The notes under the pieces were generated by a model that ran no database searches, was not told the DNA's origin, and saw only the letters and a program-made list of their open reading frames with translations. A stretch of DNA of 32,349 nt from Streptomyces sp. MZ04 (lineage in GTDB: Bacteria > Actinomycetota > Actinomycetes > Streptomycetales > Streptomycetaceae): contig NZ_SRIC01000064.1 of NCBI RefSeq assembly GCF_004684775.1, positions 1 to 32,349 on the forward strand, read 5' to 3'. Both the position numbers and the translations under genes were made by a program. This document shows positions 22,585 to 29,351 of the stretch, piece after piece. Each line of letters starts with the position of its first letter. Within the stretch, counting starts at the first letter, position 1.

Positions 22585-23100
22585 TTAACTCCGCGCCAGT
22601 TCGGGCCGCTTGCAGTAGTCGGTGAACCCGACGACGTTCCCCCACGGGTCGGCGACCTCCACGGTCCACCCCGTGGCCACGGAGAACGGCGGCGCGAGCA
22701 GCTTGACCCCCGCCGCGTCCAGCGCACGCCCCGCCGCGCGCGCGTCGCGCACCTCGAGCCACACCCTGGGGGAGGCCCACGGCGGCGGCTGCCGGACGGC
22801 TTCGTCCTCCACGCGCAGCAGAACGCCGGGCATCTCCTTGCCGACCTTGAGGATGGCGAGCCCGATCTCGTCGATCCGGGCGGAGACGGGGAACCCGAGA
22901 CGCTCGTAGAACCCGACGGCCTCGTCGAGGTCACCGACGGGCAGGAGGACGTTGTCGAACCCGAGGAGATCGGTCGCCTGTCCGGCTGTCTTGTCCGCGG
23001 ACTGGCCGACGGTCTTGTCCGCGGACTGTCCGGCGGTCTTGTCCGCGGACTGGCCGACGGACTGGTCAGCTGACAGGCCGACCGACTGGTTGTCTGACAT
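22585..23100 (-). CDS. VOC-family (glyoxalase-like) protein with N-terminal 8-residue repeats
   Basis: 171 residues from ATG 23100. From about residue 50 there is one glyoxalase/VOC domain: FDNVLLPVGDLDEAVGFYERLGFPV, RVWLEVRDARAAGRALDAAGV and VEVADPWGNVVGFTDY, the last being the usual C-terminal metal-ligand region of the fold. VOC proteins include dioxygenases, lyases and resistance proteins that bind drugs; no specific activity can be read here. Residues 2-43 are octapeptides of the type SADKTAGQ, coded by a 24-bp repeat that starts directly after the ATG. TACTCT six bases before the ATG and no good ribosome binding site suggest a leaderless message. A start 15 codons upstream is possible. 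It is convergent with the MarR gene, 32 bases away. Confidence 0.85.
   Translation of the reverse strand: MSDNQSVGLSADQSVGQSADKTAGQSADKTVGQSADKTAGQATDLLGFDNVLLPVGDLDEAVGFYERLGFPVSARIDEIGLAILKVGKEMPGVLLRVEDEAVRQPPPWASPRVWLEVRDARAAGRALDAAGVKLLAPPFSVATGWTVEVADPWGNVVGFTDYCKRPELARS
22978..23097. repeat. 24-bp tandem repeat, five copies, at the VOC gene start
   Basis: Units run 22978-23001, 23002-23025, 23026-23049, 23050-23073 and 23074-23097; the start codon follows at 23098-23100. The three units furthest from the start codon are nearly identical (TTGTCCGCGGA core), the two nearest are diverged. They encode SADQSVGQ/SADKTAGQ-type octapeptides. Confidence 0.95.
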
Positions 23101-23209
23101 TCCGTCAGAGTAGGTCGCCCGGCCCGGATTCAGCCGCACTGCCACCGCGGGGCGCCCACATGGACGCGGACGTCACCCGGCTGGCGTGCAGGGCGGCTGC
23201 CGCCGCGGG

Positions 23210-24274
23210 TCAGCGGTTGATCGACTGGATCTCCTGGACATTGATGTCCTGCGTCCCGTCGAACGTGCCGTTCGGCAGGTCACCGCCCGCACCGCCGGTG
23301 CCCTCCCAGGTGATCTCCCAGGTGACGGACGCCTTCAGCTGGAACGGCTTTCCGTCGGTGGCCCGCAGATAGGCGATGCCGCACGGCGGGTCCTGCTTCG
23401 AGGAGCCCTTCGTGTACGGGGTGCCGATGCTGCCGTCGTCGTTGACCTCGCACTCACCGGACGCGGGGAACGTCGTGGCGTCCGCCGTACCGGGCTCCAG
23501 GTGCAGGCTGACCGGCTTGGCCGTGGTCTCCGCCCACAGGCCGGTGCCGGGCAGTTCGGCGCGGACCTTGACGTCCTCGAAGGTGCCCTTGTCCAGCCAC
23601 ACCCAGGTGGGCAGGTTCACCGTCGACTTGCCTTCCGGCTTCATCTCGACCTTGGTGTCGGGGACCTTGATCTGGTCGTACGCGTACGAGGCGAGGACCT
23701 TGGGCGTCGGGGCGTTGGCGATCTTCGGGATGGTCCCGGCGTCCTGCCAGAAGAGGTTCTTCTCGCATTCGTACGCCTCCGGGTCGCCCTCCATGTCCGG
23801 GTTGACGACGCCCCGCCAGAACTTGCCGTCCTTGCCGATGTTGAAGTCCTTGTAGCCCTCGGCGCCGTCGGACTGGGTCTTGCCCTTCTCGTAGTGATCG
23901 ACCATCAGCTGCTCGCCCCAGCTGAGGCTGGGCGTGACCGGGACCAGGTTCTCGTTGGGGGTCTTCTTGAGCTGGTCCGTCGCGGCCTTCACCTCTTCGG
24001 ACGTCGCCACGGGCTCGTACCAGCAGGCCGGGGGCTTCCAGTTCGGGTCCACCGGGACGACGGGCTTGTTGGACGAACCGCCCTTGCCGCCGCTGACCTG
24101 GCTGACCTCGATGCTGGTGGTCCCGGCTCCGGCCATGAGCGTCTTGCCGTTCGCGCCGCCCGCAGGACCCGGGTTCTGGTTGTTCTTGTCCCCGATGGCA
24201 TACGCCGTCGAGGAGAGGCCCAGGGTGAGCGCCGTGGCGAGGAGGAAGGCCCCTGCCTTCGCGGTCGTCCGCAT
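23210..24274 (-). CDS. Secreted protein of unknown function
   Basis: 354 residues. A Sec signal peptide at 1-26 ends in AYA before Ile-Gly-Asp. The mature protein is soluble, rich in Trp, Lys, Thr and Gly, with Cys in ACWYEP, YECEKN, GECEVND and PPCGIAYL that could form two disulfides. No catalytic motif or family is recognised. Its beta-rich, Trp-rich C-terminal half (SVTWEITWEGTGGAGG) suggests surface binding. The ATG shares one base with the stop of the preceding lipoprotein gene (TGATG), so the two are translated together; a GTG one codon earlier overlaps the stop by four bases. The pair probably works together outside the cell, but the function is unknown. The 3' side is 109 bases from the VOC gene start, with no strong hairpin seen. 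Confidence 0.8.
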   Translation of the reverse strand: MRTTAKAGAFLLATALTLGLSSTAYAIGDKNNQNPGPAGGANGKTLMAGAGTTSIEVSQVSGGKGGSSNKPVVPVDPNWKPPACWYEPVATSEEVKAATDQLKKTPNENLVPVTPSLSWGEQLMVDHYEKGKTQSDGAEGYKDFNIGKDGKFWRGVVNPDMEGDPEAYECEKNLFWQDAGTIPKIANAPTPKVLASYAYDQIKVPDTKVEMKPEGKSTVNLPTWVWLDKGTFEDVKVRAELPGTGLWAETTAKPVSLHLEPGTADATTFPASGECEVNDDGSIGTPYTKGSSKQDPPCGIAYLRATDGKPFQLKASVTWEITWEGTGGAGGDLPNGTFDGTQDINVQEIQSINR

Positions 24275-24918
24275 CACTTGCACCCGCCCGGAACGGTCTC
24301 CAGCGAGACGGTCTGCCACACGCCCTGCTCGGACTTGGTGAGCCTGGCCCGGTACTGCAGGACGGATTCGGGGCTGTCGGGGGTGGCCGTGACCTTCTTG
24401 GTCTTGCGGTTCTTCGTGGAGGCCTTGCGCTCGTCGACGCAGTAGAAGAACACAGCGGCGTCCTTTCCGTTGACGTTCACCTTGGGGCTGTAGGCCTTGA
24501 TCTCGCCGATCAGGCTGTCGTCGGTCTCGGTGAAGCCCTTGATCCACTTGCGGGCCGTGGTGAGGGAGGCACCCGAGTTGTAGAACGCCACCGCGTCCGA
24601 CTCCGGTTCCGCGTCGATGATCGCCGCGTACTTCGCCCGCAGCTCTTCCCGCCCGTCGTCCAGGATCGCCTGCTGCTTCGGGTCGCTGTTCGTCCAGCCC
24701 GCGAAGTTCGCCCGGAACTCGGCCGGCAGTTTGATCTCGGGTCGCTTGACCTTGTCGTTCCCAGAGGGTTCGGCGGAAGCCGAAGCCTTCCCGCCTCCCT
24801 CACCCGCTCCCTCGATCTTGTCGGAGGACTTGTCGTCGCCTTCCGATCCACATGCGGTCAACAGCAGGGCCGCGGAGGCCGTCAGCGCGGCCGTCACGAG
24901 ACGGATGGGGCGGTTCAC
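24274..24918 (-). CDS. Lipoprotein of unknown function
   Basis: 214 residues from a GTG with CAGGAG six bases upstream. The signal peptide ends in the lipobox LLTAC (Cys about residue 23), so it is anchored on the outer membrane face. A Ser/Gly/Glu/Lys-rich linker (about 25-58) is followed by a compact domain with FAGWTNSDPKQQAILDDGREELRAKYAAI and AAVFFYCVDERKA, ending in VSLETVPGGC. The arrangement resembles NTF2-like accessory domains of secreted proteins, but I could not confirm this. It is translationally coupled to the secreted protein gene after it, forming a two-gene exported module that begins 140 bases from the end of sdhB. Confidence 0.8.
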   Translation of the reverse strand: MNRPIRLVTAALTASAALLLTACGSEGDDKSSDKIEGAGEGGGKASASAEPSGNDKVKRPEIKLPAEFRANFAGWTNSDPKQQAILDDGREELRAKYAAIIDAEPESDAVAFYNSGASLTTARKWIKGFTETDDSLIGEIKAYSPKVNVNGKDAAVFFYCVDERKASTKNRKTKKVTATPDSPESVLQYRARLTKSEQGVWQTVSLETVPGGCK

Positions 24919-24993
24919 TTCGGACTCCTGATGAGTGAGTGGGGGGATACGCAAGCGAACCCACGCTATCTGTGGGGCGCTTGGGAATGCACA

Positions 24994-25025
24994 TGGACCC
25001 CGCTCCTCAAAAGGAGCGGGGTCCA
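24994..25025. terminator. Strong hairpin after sdhB
   Basis: Perfect inverted repeat: GGACCCCGCTCCT (24995-25007) pairs with AGGAGCGGGGTCC (25012-25024) around a CAAA loop, and the flanking T-A pair extends it to 14 bp. It lies 34 bases beyond the sdhB stop codon. The stem is symmetrical, so it can act on transcripts from either strand. No long T-run follows, as usual for Streptomyces terminators. Confidence 0.88.
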
Positions 25026-25058
25026 CAGTGACGTACGGACGAGACGAGAAGGAAGGAA

Positions 25059-25829
25059 TCAGAAGCGGCGCGTGATCAGCGCGCGCTTCACTTCCTGGAT
25101 CGCCTTGGTGACCTCGATGCCACGCGGGCAGGCGTCCGTGCAGTTGAACGTCGTGCGGCAACGCCACACGCCGTCCTTGTCGTTGAGGATCTCCAGGCGC
25201 TGCTCGCCCGCCTCGTCACGCGAATCGAAGATGAAACGGTGCGCGTTGACGATCGCGGCCGGGCCGAAGTACTGGCCGTCGTTCCAGAAGACCGGGCACG
25301 AGGACGTGCAGGCCGCGCAGAGGATGCACTTCGTCGTGTCGTCGAAGCGCTCGCGGTCCTCGGCGGTCTGGAAGCGCTCGCGGGTGGGCTCGTTGCCCTT
25401 CGTCACCAGGAACGGCATGACGTCGCGGTACGCCTGGAAGAACGGGTCCATGTCGACGACCAGGTCCTTCAGGACCGTCAGTCCCTTGATCGGCTCGACC
25501 GTGATCGGCTTGTCCGGGTTGAGGTCCTTGATCAGGGTCTTGCAGGCCAGACGGTTACGGCCGTTGATGCGCATGGCGTCCGAGCCGCAGATGCCGTGGG
25601 CACAGGAGCGGCGGAACGTCAGGGTGCCGTCCAGGTCCCACTTGATCTTGTGGAGGCCGTCGAGCACACGCTCCTTGGGGTCGATCTCCAGCTGGAAATC
25701 TTCCCACGTCGCCTCCGCCGAGACCTCGGGGTTGAAGCGGCGGATGCGGAACGTGACCGTGATGTACGGGGAGTCGGCGAAGCCCGCCTCGGGCTTCGCG
25801 TCTTCCTTGTCGAGGGTCGGGGTTGCCAT
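25059..25829 (-). CDS. sdhB: Succinate dehydrogenase iron-sulfur subunit
   Basis: 256 residues, normal length. It carries electrons from the flavoprotein SdhA to the membrane quinone site. All three clusters are visible: the 2Fe-2S ligands in RSCAHGICGSDAMRINGRNRLAC, the 4Fe-4S motif CILCAACTSSCP, and the 3Fe-4S ligands in the CTDACPRGIEV region with the earlier Cys. The TGA of sdhA and the ATG of sdhB overlap (TGATG), which is the usual coupling for equal amounts. It is the last gene of the sdhCDAB operon, and a strong hairpin follows. Confidence 0.98.
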   Translation of the reverse strand: MATPTLDKEDAKPEAGFADSPYITVTFRIRRFNPEVSAEATWEDFQLEIDPKERVLDGLHKIKWDLDGTLTFRRSCAHGICGSDAMRINGRNRLACKTLIKDLNPDKPITVEPIKGLTVLKDLVVDMDPFFQAYRDVMPFLVTKGNEPTRERFQTAEDRERFDDTTKCILCAACTSSCPVFWNDGQYFGPAAIVNAHRFIFDSRDEAGEQRLEILNDKDGVWRCRTTFNCTDACPRGIEVTKAIQEVKRALITRRF

Positions 25830-27583
25830 CAGTACTTACGCTCCATCGGCTGGTAGCGGGTCTGGACGACCGGCTTGTAGTCGAGCCGGATCGAGTCCTT
25901 GCCGTCGTCGGCGACCTCGCGGTACGCCATGGTGTGGCGCATGAAGTTGACGTCGTCGCGGTTCGGGTAGTCCTCGCGGTAGTGACCGCCGCGGGACTCC
26001 TTGCGGGCCAGGGCGGACTGCGCCATGACCTCGGCCAGGTCGAGCAGGTTGCCCAGCTCGACGGCCTCCAGGAGGTCGGTGTTGAAGCGCTTGCCCTTGT
26101 CCTGGATCGAGACGTTCTTGTAGCGCTCGCGGAGTTCCGCGATCTTCTCTACCGCCGTCTTGATCGTCTGCTCCGTGCGGAACACCATGACGTTGGCGTC
26201 CATGGTCTCCTGCAGCTCCTTGCGGAGCTCGGCGACCCGCTCGGTGCCCTTGGCGTCGCGCAGCTGCTCGACGAGGCCGACGACCAGCTCCTCCGGGTTC
26301 TCGGGAAGCTCGACGTAGTCGTTCTTCGCGGAGTACTCGGCTGCCGCGATGCCCGCACGACGCCCGAAGACGTTGATGTCCAGGAGGGAGTTCGTGCCCA
26401 GGCGGTTGGCGCCGTGCACGGAGACGCAGGCCACCTCGCCCGCCGCGTACAGACCCGGGACGACCGTGGTGTTGTCCGCGAGGACCTCACCCTCGACGTT
26501 CGTCGGGATGCCGCCCATGGCGTAGTGCGCGGTCGGCTGGATCGGGATCGGGTCCGTGTAGGGCTCGATGCCGAGGTACGTACGCGCGAACTCCGTGATG
26601 TCCGGGAGCTTCGCGTCCAGCTGCTCCGGCGGGAGGTGCGTCAGGTCCAGGTAGACGTGGTCGCCCTCGGGACCGCAGCCGCGGCCTTCGCGGATCTCCG
26701 TGTAGATGGAGCGCGAGACGACGTCACGCGACGCGAGGTCCTTCATGACGGGCGCGTACTTCTCCATGAAGCGCTCGCCGTCCTTGTTACGGAGGATGCC
26801 GCCCTCACCACGGGCGCCCTCCGTAAGAAGGATGCCCATACGCCAGATGCCGGTCGGGTGGAACTGGAAGAACTCCATGTCCTCCAGCGGCAGCCCGCGC
26901 CGGTAGCAGGCCGCCTGGCCGTCACCGGTGAGCGTGTGCGCGTTCGAGGTCACCTTGAAGAACTTGCCGGTGCCGCCGGACGCGTAGACCACGGCCTTCG
27001 CCTGGAAGATGTGGATCTCGCCGGTGGCCAGCTCGTAGGCGACCACGCCGGCGCTCTTCTTGACGCCGTCCTCCTCCACGATGATCTGGTCGAGGACGTA
27101 GAACTCGTTGAAGAACTCCACACCCTCCTTGACGCAGTTCTGGTAGAGGGTCTGGAGGATCATGTGGCCCGTGCGGTCCGCGGCGTAGCAGGACCGGCGG
27201 ACCGGCGCCTCACCGTGGTTGCGGGAGTGGCCGCCGAAGCGCCGCTGGTCGATGGTGCCGTCCGGCGTGCGGTTGAACGGCAGGCCCATCTTCTCCAGGT
27301 CGAGGACCGCGTCGATGGCCTCCTTCGCCAGGATCTCGGCGGCGTCCTGGTCGACCAGGTAGTCGCCGCCCTTGATCGTGTCGAAGGTGTGCCACTCCCA
27401 GTTGTCCTCCTCCACGTTGGCGAGCGCGGCGGCCATGCCGCCCTGCGCCGCGCCCGTGTGGGAGCGGGTCGGGTAGAGCTTCGTCAGGACCGCGGTGCGG
27501 CTGCGCTTCGTCGACTCGATGGCCGCGCGCATGCCCGCGCCACCGGCGCCGACGATGACAGTGTCGTACTTGTGAATCTTCAC
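25829..27583 (-). CDS. sdhA: Succinate dehydrogenase flavoprotein subunit
   Basis: 584 residues, full length. It oxidises succinate to fumarate in the TCA cycle and passes electrons to the SdhB clusters. Features in order: FAD-binding VIVGAGGAGMRAAI near the N-terminus; RSHTGAAQGGMAAAL containing the His that covalently binds FAD; FQFHPTGIW and GARGEGGILRN in the substrate site; HYAMGGIPTNVEG; and NRLGTNSLLDINVFGRRAG. The C-terminal helical domain with DKGKRFNTDLLEAVELGNLLDLAE and ESRGGHYREDYPNRDD is complete. It follows sdhD by 16 bases. Confidence 0.98.
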   Translation of the reverse strand: MKIHKYDTVIVGAGGAGMRAAIESTKRSRTAVLTKLYPTRSHTGAAQGGMAAALANVEEDNWEWHTFDTIKGGDYLVDQDAAEILAKEAIDAVLDLEKMGLPFNRTPDGTIDQRRFGGHSRNHGEAPVRRSCYAADRTGHMILQTLYQNCVKEGVEFFNEFYVLDQIIVEEDGVKKSAGVVAYELATGEIHIFQAKAVVYASGGTGKFFKVTSNAHTLTGDGQAACYRRGLPLEDMEFFQFHPTGIWRMGILLTEGARGEGGILRNKDGERFMEKYAPVMKDLASRDVVSRSIYTEIREGRGCGPEGDHVYLDLTHLPPEQLDAKLPDITEFARTYLGIEPYTDPIPIQPTAHYAMGGIPTNVEGEVLADNTTVVPGLYAAGEVACVSVHGANRLGTNSLLDINVFGRRAGIAAAEYSAKNDYVELPENPEELVVGLVEQLRDAKGTERVAELRKELQETMDANVMVFRTEQTIKTAVEKIAELRERYKNVSIQDKGKRFNTDLLEAVELGNLLDLAEVMAQSALARKESRGGHYREDYPNRDDVNFMRHTMAYREVADDGKDSIRLDYKPVVQTRYQPMERKY

Positions 27584-27599
27584 TGGGTTCGCCTCGGCT

Positions 27600-28082
27600 T
27601 TAGCGGATGTTCGGGTCGAAGGTGAAGATCACCAGCGTGCCCAGAAGGATGGTGAACACCGTGGCGGTGTACAGCAGGCCCTTGAGCCACAGGCGCGTGT
27701 CGGCGCGCTCCGCGTAGTCGTTGATGACCGTGCGCAGGCCGTTGGTCCCGTGCAGCATCGCGAGCCACAGCATCAGCAGATCCCAGACCTGCCAGAACGG
27801 GGACGCCCAGCGTCCTGCGACGAACGCGAAGCCGATCTTCGAAACTCCGCCGTCGAGCACCAGCTGGATCAGCAGGTGGCCGATGACCAGGACGACCAGG
27901 ACGACACCGGACAGGCGCATGAAGAGCCATGCGGCCATCTCGAAGTTGCCGCGGGTCGAGCGCGGGGTCTTGGAGGTGCGCTTGCGCGGCGCCTCGATGA
28001 GCGGGGCCGGGTTGTCGACGTCGTAGAGCGTGGCGCCTTCGACGGGACCCACTCCGGACTTCTCAAGCGTGGTCTCAGACAT
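27600..28082 (-). CDS. sdhD: Succinate dehydrogenase membrane anchor subunit
   Basis: 160 residues. After a 55-residue polar N-terminus there are three membrane segments: MAAWLFMRLSGVVLVVLVIGHLL, VWDLLMLWLAMLHGTNGLRTVI and LKGLLYTATVFTILLGTLVIFTF. His in VIGHLLIQ and in LHGTNGLR are candidates for heme b ligands, and Ser/Arg in the first segment are near the quinone site in relatives. It anchors SdhAB in the membrane with SdhC and delivers electrons to menaquinone. It lies nine bases after sdhC and 16 bases before sdhA. Confidence 0.93.
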   Translation of the reverse strand: MSETTLEKSGVGPVEGATLYDVDNPAPLIEAPRKRTSKTPRSTRGNFEMAAWLFMRLSGVVLVVLVIGHLLIQLVLDGGVSKIGFAFVAGRWASPFWQVWDLLMLWLAMLHGTNGLRTVINDYAERADTRLWLKGLLYTATVFTILLGTLVIFTFDPNIR

Positions 28083-28090
28083 GTCTGGCG

Positions 28091-28471
28091 TCAGCTCCCG
28101 AAGACTTCGCGGACGGCGTGGCCGAGGACCGGGTAGAGCGCCCCCACCATCAGGACGGCCCAGATGCCGACGACGTACCAGAGCATCTGCTTCTGGTAGC
28201 GCGGGCCCTTCGACCAGAAGTCGACGGCGATGACACGCAGGCCGTTCAGCGCGTGGAAGAGGATGGCGGCGACCAGGCCGTACTCAAGGAGTGCGACGAG
28301 GGGCGTCTTGTAGGTGCTGACGACATCGTCGTACGCCTCGGGGGAGACGCGGACGAGAGCGGTGTCCAGCACATGCACGAACAGGAAGAAGAAGATGAGG
28401 ACGCCGGTGACTCGGTGAGCCACCCAGGACCACATTCCTTCCCGGCCGCGGTACAGCGTTCCAGCCGGCAC
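28091..28471 (-). CDS. sdhC: Succinate dehydrogenase cytochrome b556 subunit
   Basis: 126 residues from the GTG at 28471, which has GGAGGG eight bases upstream, giving the usual PAGTLYRGREGMWSWVAHRVTGVL start. Three membrane segments follow, including VAHRVTGVLIFFFLFVHVLDTAL and FHALNGLRVIAVDF, with conserved His residues for heme and quinone. A longer form with an ATG near 28562 is possible but lacks a ribosome binding site. First gene of the sdhCDAB operon; the promoter should be in the 149 bases before it. Confidence 0.93.
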   Translation of the reverse strand: MPAGTLYRGREGMWSWVAHRVTGVLIFFFLFVHVLDTALVRVSPEAYDDVVSTYKTPLVALLEYGLVAAILFHALNGLRVIAVDFWSKGPRYQKQMLWYVVGIWAVLMVGALYPVLGHAVREVFGS

Positions 28472-28620
28472 GGCAGAACCCTCCGGGAGCGGGGATTGGG
28501 GCCAGCCGGCTTGGGTGGTCGGACGGGCCCGGCCGGGTACGGTCCACCGGCCGCTCGTCATCGTATCGACGAGTTGTCGGTTCGCTCGCGCGGGGTAGCC
28601 AGGTGTGATCAAACAGGCAA
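28472..28620. promoter_or_regulatory. Upstream region of the sdh operon
   Basis: 149 bases between the OHCU-decarboxylase-like gene and sdhC on the minus strand. A -10-like TACGAT is found near 28560 and would give a leader of roughly 85 bases. A weaker pair, TTGCCT and TACCCC 17 bases apart, lies nearer the upstream gene. I see no Rex operator (TTGTGnnnnnnTTCACAA) and no small RNA or riboswitch structure. Confidence 0.3.
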
Positions 28621-28631
28621 TCAAACAGGCA
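28608..28631. repeat. Perfect 12-bp tandem duplication across a stop codon
   Basis: ATCAAACAGGCA twice, at 28608-28619 and 28620-28631. On the minus strand it reads TGCCTGTTTGAT twice and duplicates the final Pro-Val-stop codons of the OHCU-decarboxylase-like gene. The second copy stays in the same frame and also ends in TGA. Confidence 0.9.
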
Positions 28632-29127
28632 CGTACGGGCTATTCAGGTCGTGCACGAGCCGGGTGAGTCGCCCGCGGGCGAGCTTGCGCAGTTCCTCGG
28701 CGGCCAGGACGCGCTCCTCCTCCGGGTCGTTGCCCAGGCGCGCGCGGATTCCGGCGAGCAGATGGTCCAGGGCCTCGCCCTGGGCGACGCCGTCCAGACA
28801 GATCACGAATACGTGACCGAAGCGGCTCTCGTACGCGGCGTTCGCGGCGCTCAGTGCGGTGTCCGCGGCGGAGTACGTCCCCTGGCGGGGGACGCGCGGC
28901 TCGAGAGGTTCGCAGGCCAGGGCCTCGGTGAGGTCCGCGGGCGGGAGGTCGTACGCCGCCTCGTCGGACGCGGCGAGCAGCGCGTCGAGGTCGGGGTAGG
29001 GCCGGTGGGCGACGAGGCGACGGGCCCAGGCGTGGCTGCCGCAGCAGGTGAGCAGCGTGGCTTCGGCAGCTGCCGGCTCTGCGTTGTTCAGCTGCTCTGG
29101 GGTGCGGGGCGAACTGTGCGGGGGCAG
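28621..29127 (-). CDS. OHCU-decarboxylase-like protein, apparent CTG start, altered active site
   Basis: 168 residues if the start is the CTG at 29127, which has CAGGAG six bases before it. Between this and a point more than 120 codons upstream no ATG, GTG or TTG is in frame, and 168 residues is the normal length. The family pattern is clear: LTCCGSHAWARRLVAHRPYPDLDALLAASD, AANAAYESRFGHVFVICLDG, LRARLGNDPEEERVLAAEELRKLARGRL. The family decarboxylates OHCU to (S)-allantoin in urate breakdown. However, the catalytic HPRIG motif reads EPRVP here, so the general-acid His is replaced by Glu. No other purine-degradation gene is nearby. The protein is therefore either inactive in that reaction or has changed role. 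It precedes sdhCDAB on the same strand and is divergent from the hexosaminidase. Confidence 0.8.
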   Translation of the reverse strand: MPPHSSPRTPEQLNNAEPAAAEATLLTCCGSHAWARRLVAHRPYPDLDALLAASDEAAYDLPPADLTEALACEPLEPRVPRQGTYSAADTALSAANAAYESRFGHVFVICLDGVAQGEALDHLLAGIRARLGNDPEEERVLAAEELRKLARGRLTRLVHDLNSPYVPV

Positions 29128-29351
29128 CGGGGACTCCTGGTGCGCCTGGTGCCTGTCCCTGGGCAGGGGGCATCGATGAGGGACGGCTGAGGGATTTGTC
29201 GTAACGCTAGCGAGATGTGGTGGGGGCTGTCTGACGGATGCGTGAATTTCACCCGGATGGGAGAGTTTCGCTTCGCGTGGTGGACGGTACGGCCGCGGGC
29301 CCCGTTTTACCGTGGGCGGATGACTGGTGTCTGTGCACAGGGCGGCAAGCA
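29128..29351. promoter_or_regulatory. Divergent region between OHCU-like and GH20 genes
   Basis: 224 bases. On the minus strand TAGCGT, preceded by CATCTCGC, is a possible -10 for the OHCU-like gene, about 75 bases before the CTG. On the plus strand several purine-rich patches and TGTGCACA (29332-29339) precede the GTG. No full-length DasR operator is present. No small gene is supported here. Confidence 0.3.

Noticed and set aside
22978..23097. CRISPR-like array
   Set aside because: The 24-bp units are directly adjacent without spacers, are in frame in a gene, and no cas gene is present. It is a coding tandem repeat.
25823..27625. 600-codon open frame opposite sdhA
   Set aside because: Antisense shadow of a certain gene; Leu/Val/Arg-rich with no domain or start site.
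28472..28620. Rex or NsrR operator before the sdh operon
   Set aside because: No TTGTGnnnnnnTTCACAA or convincing variant was found.
29323..29338. Possible DasR operator before the hexosaminidase gene (ACTGGTGTCTGTGCAC)
   Set aside because: Only the left half ACTGGT matches the dre consensus; the right half does not, so it is not supported.
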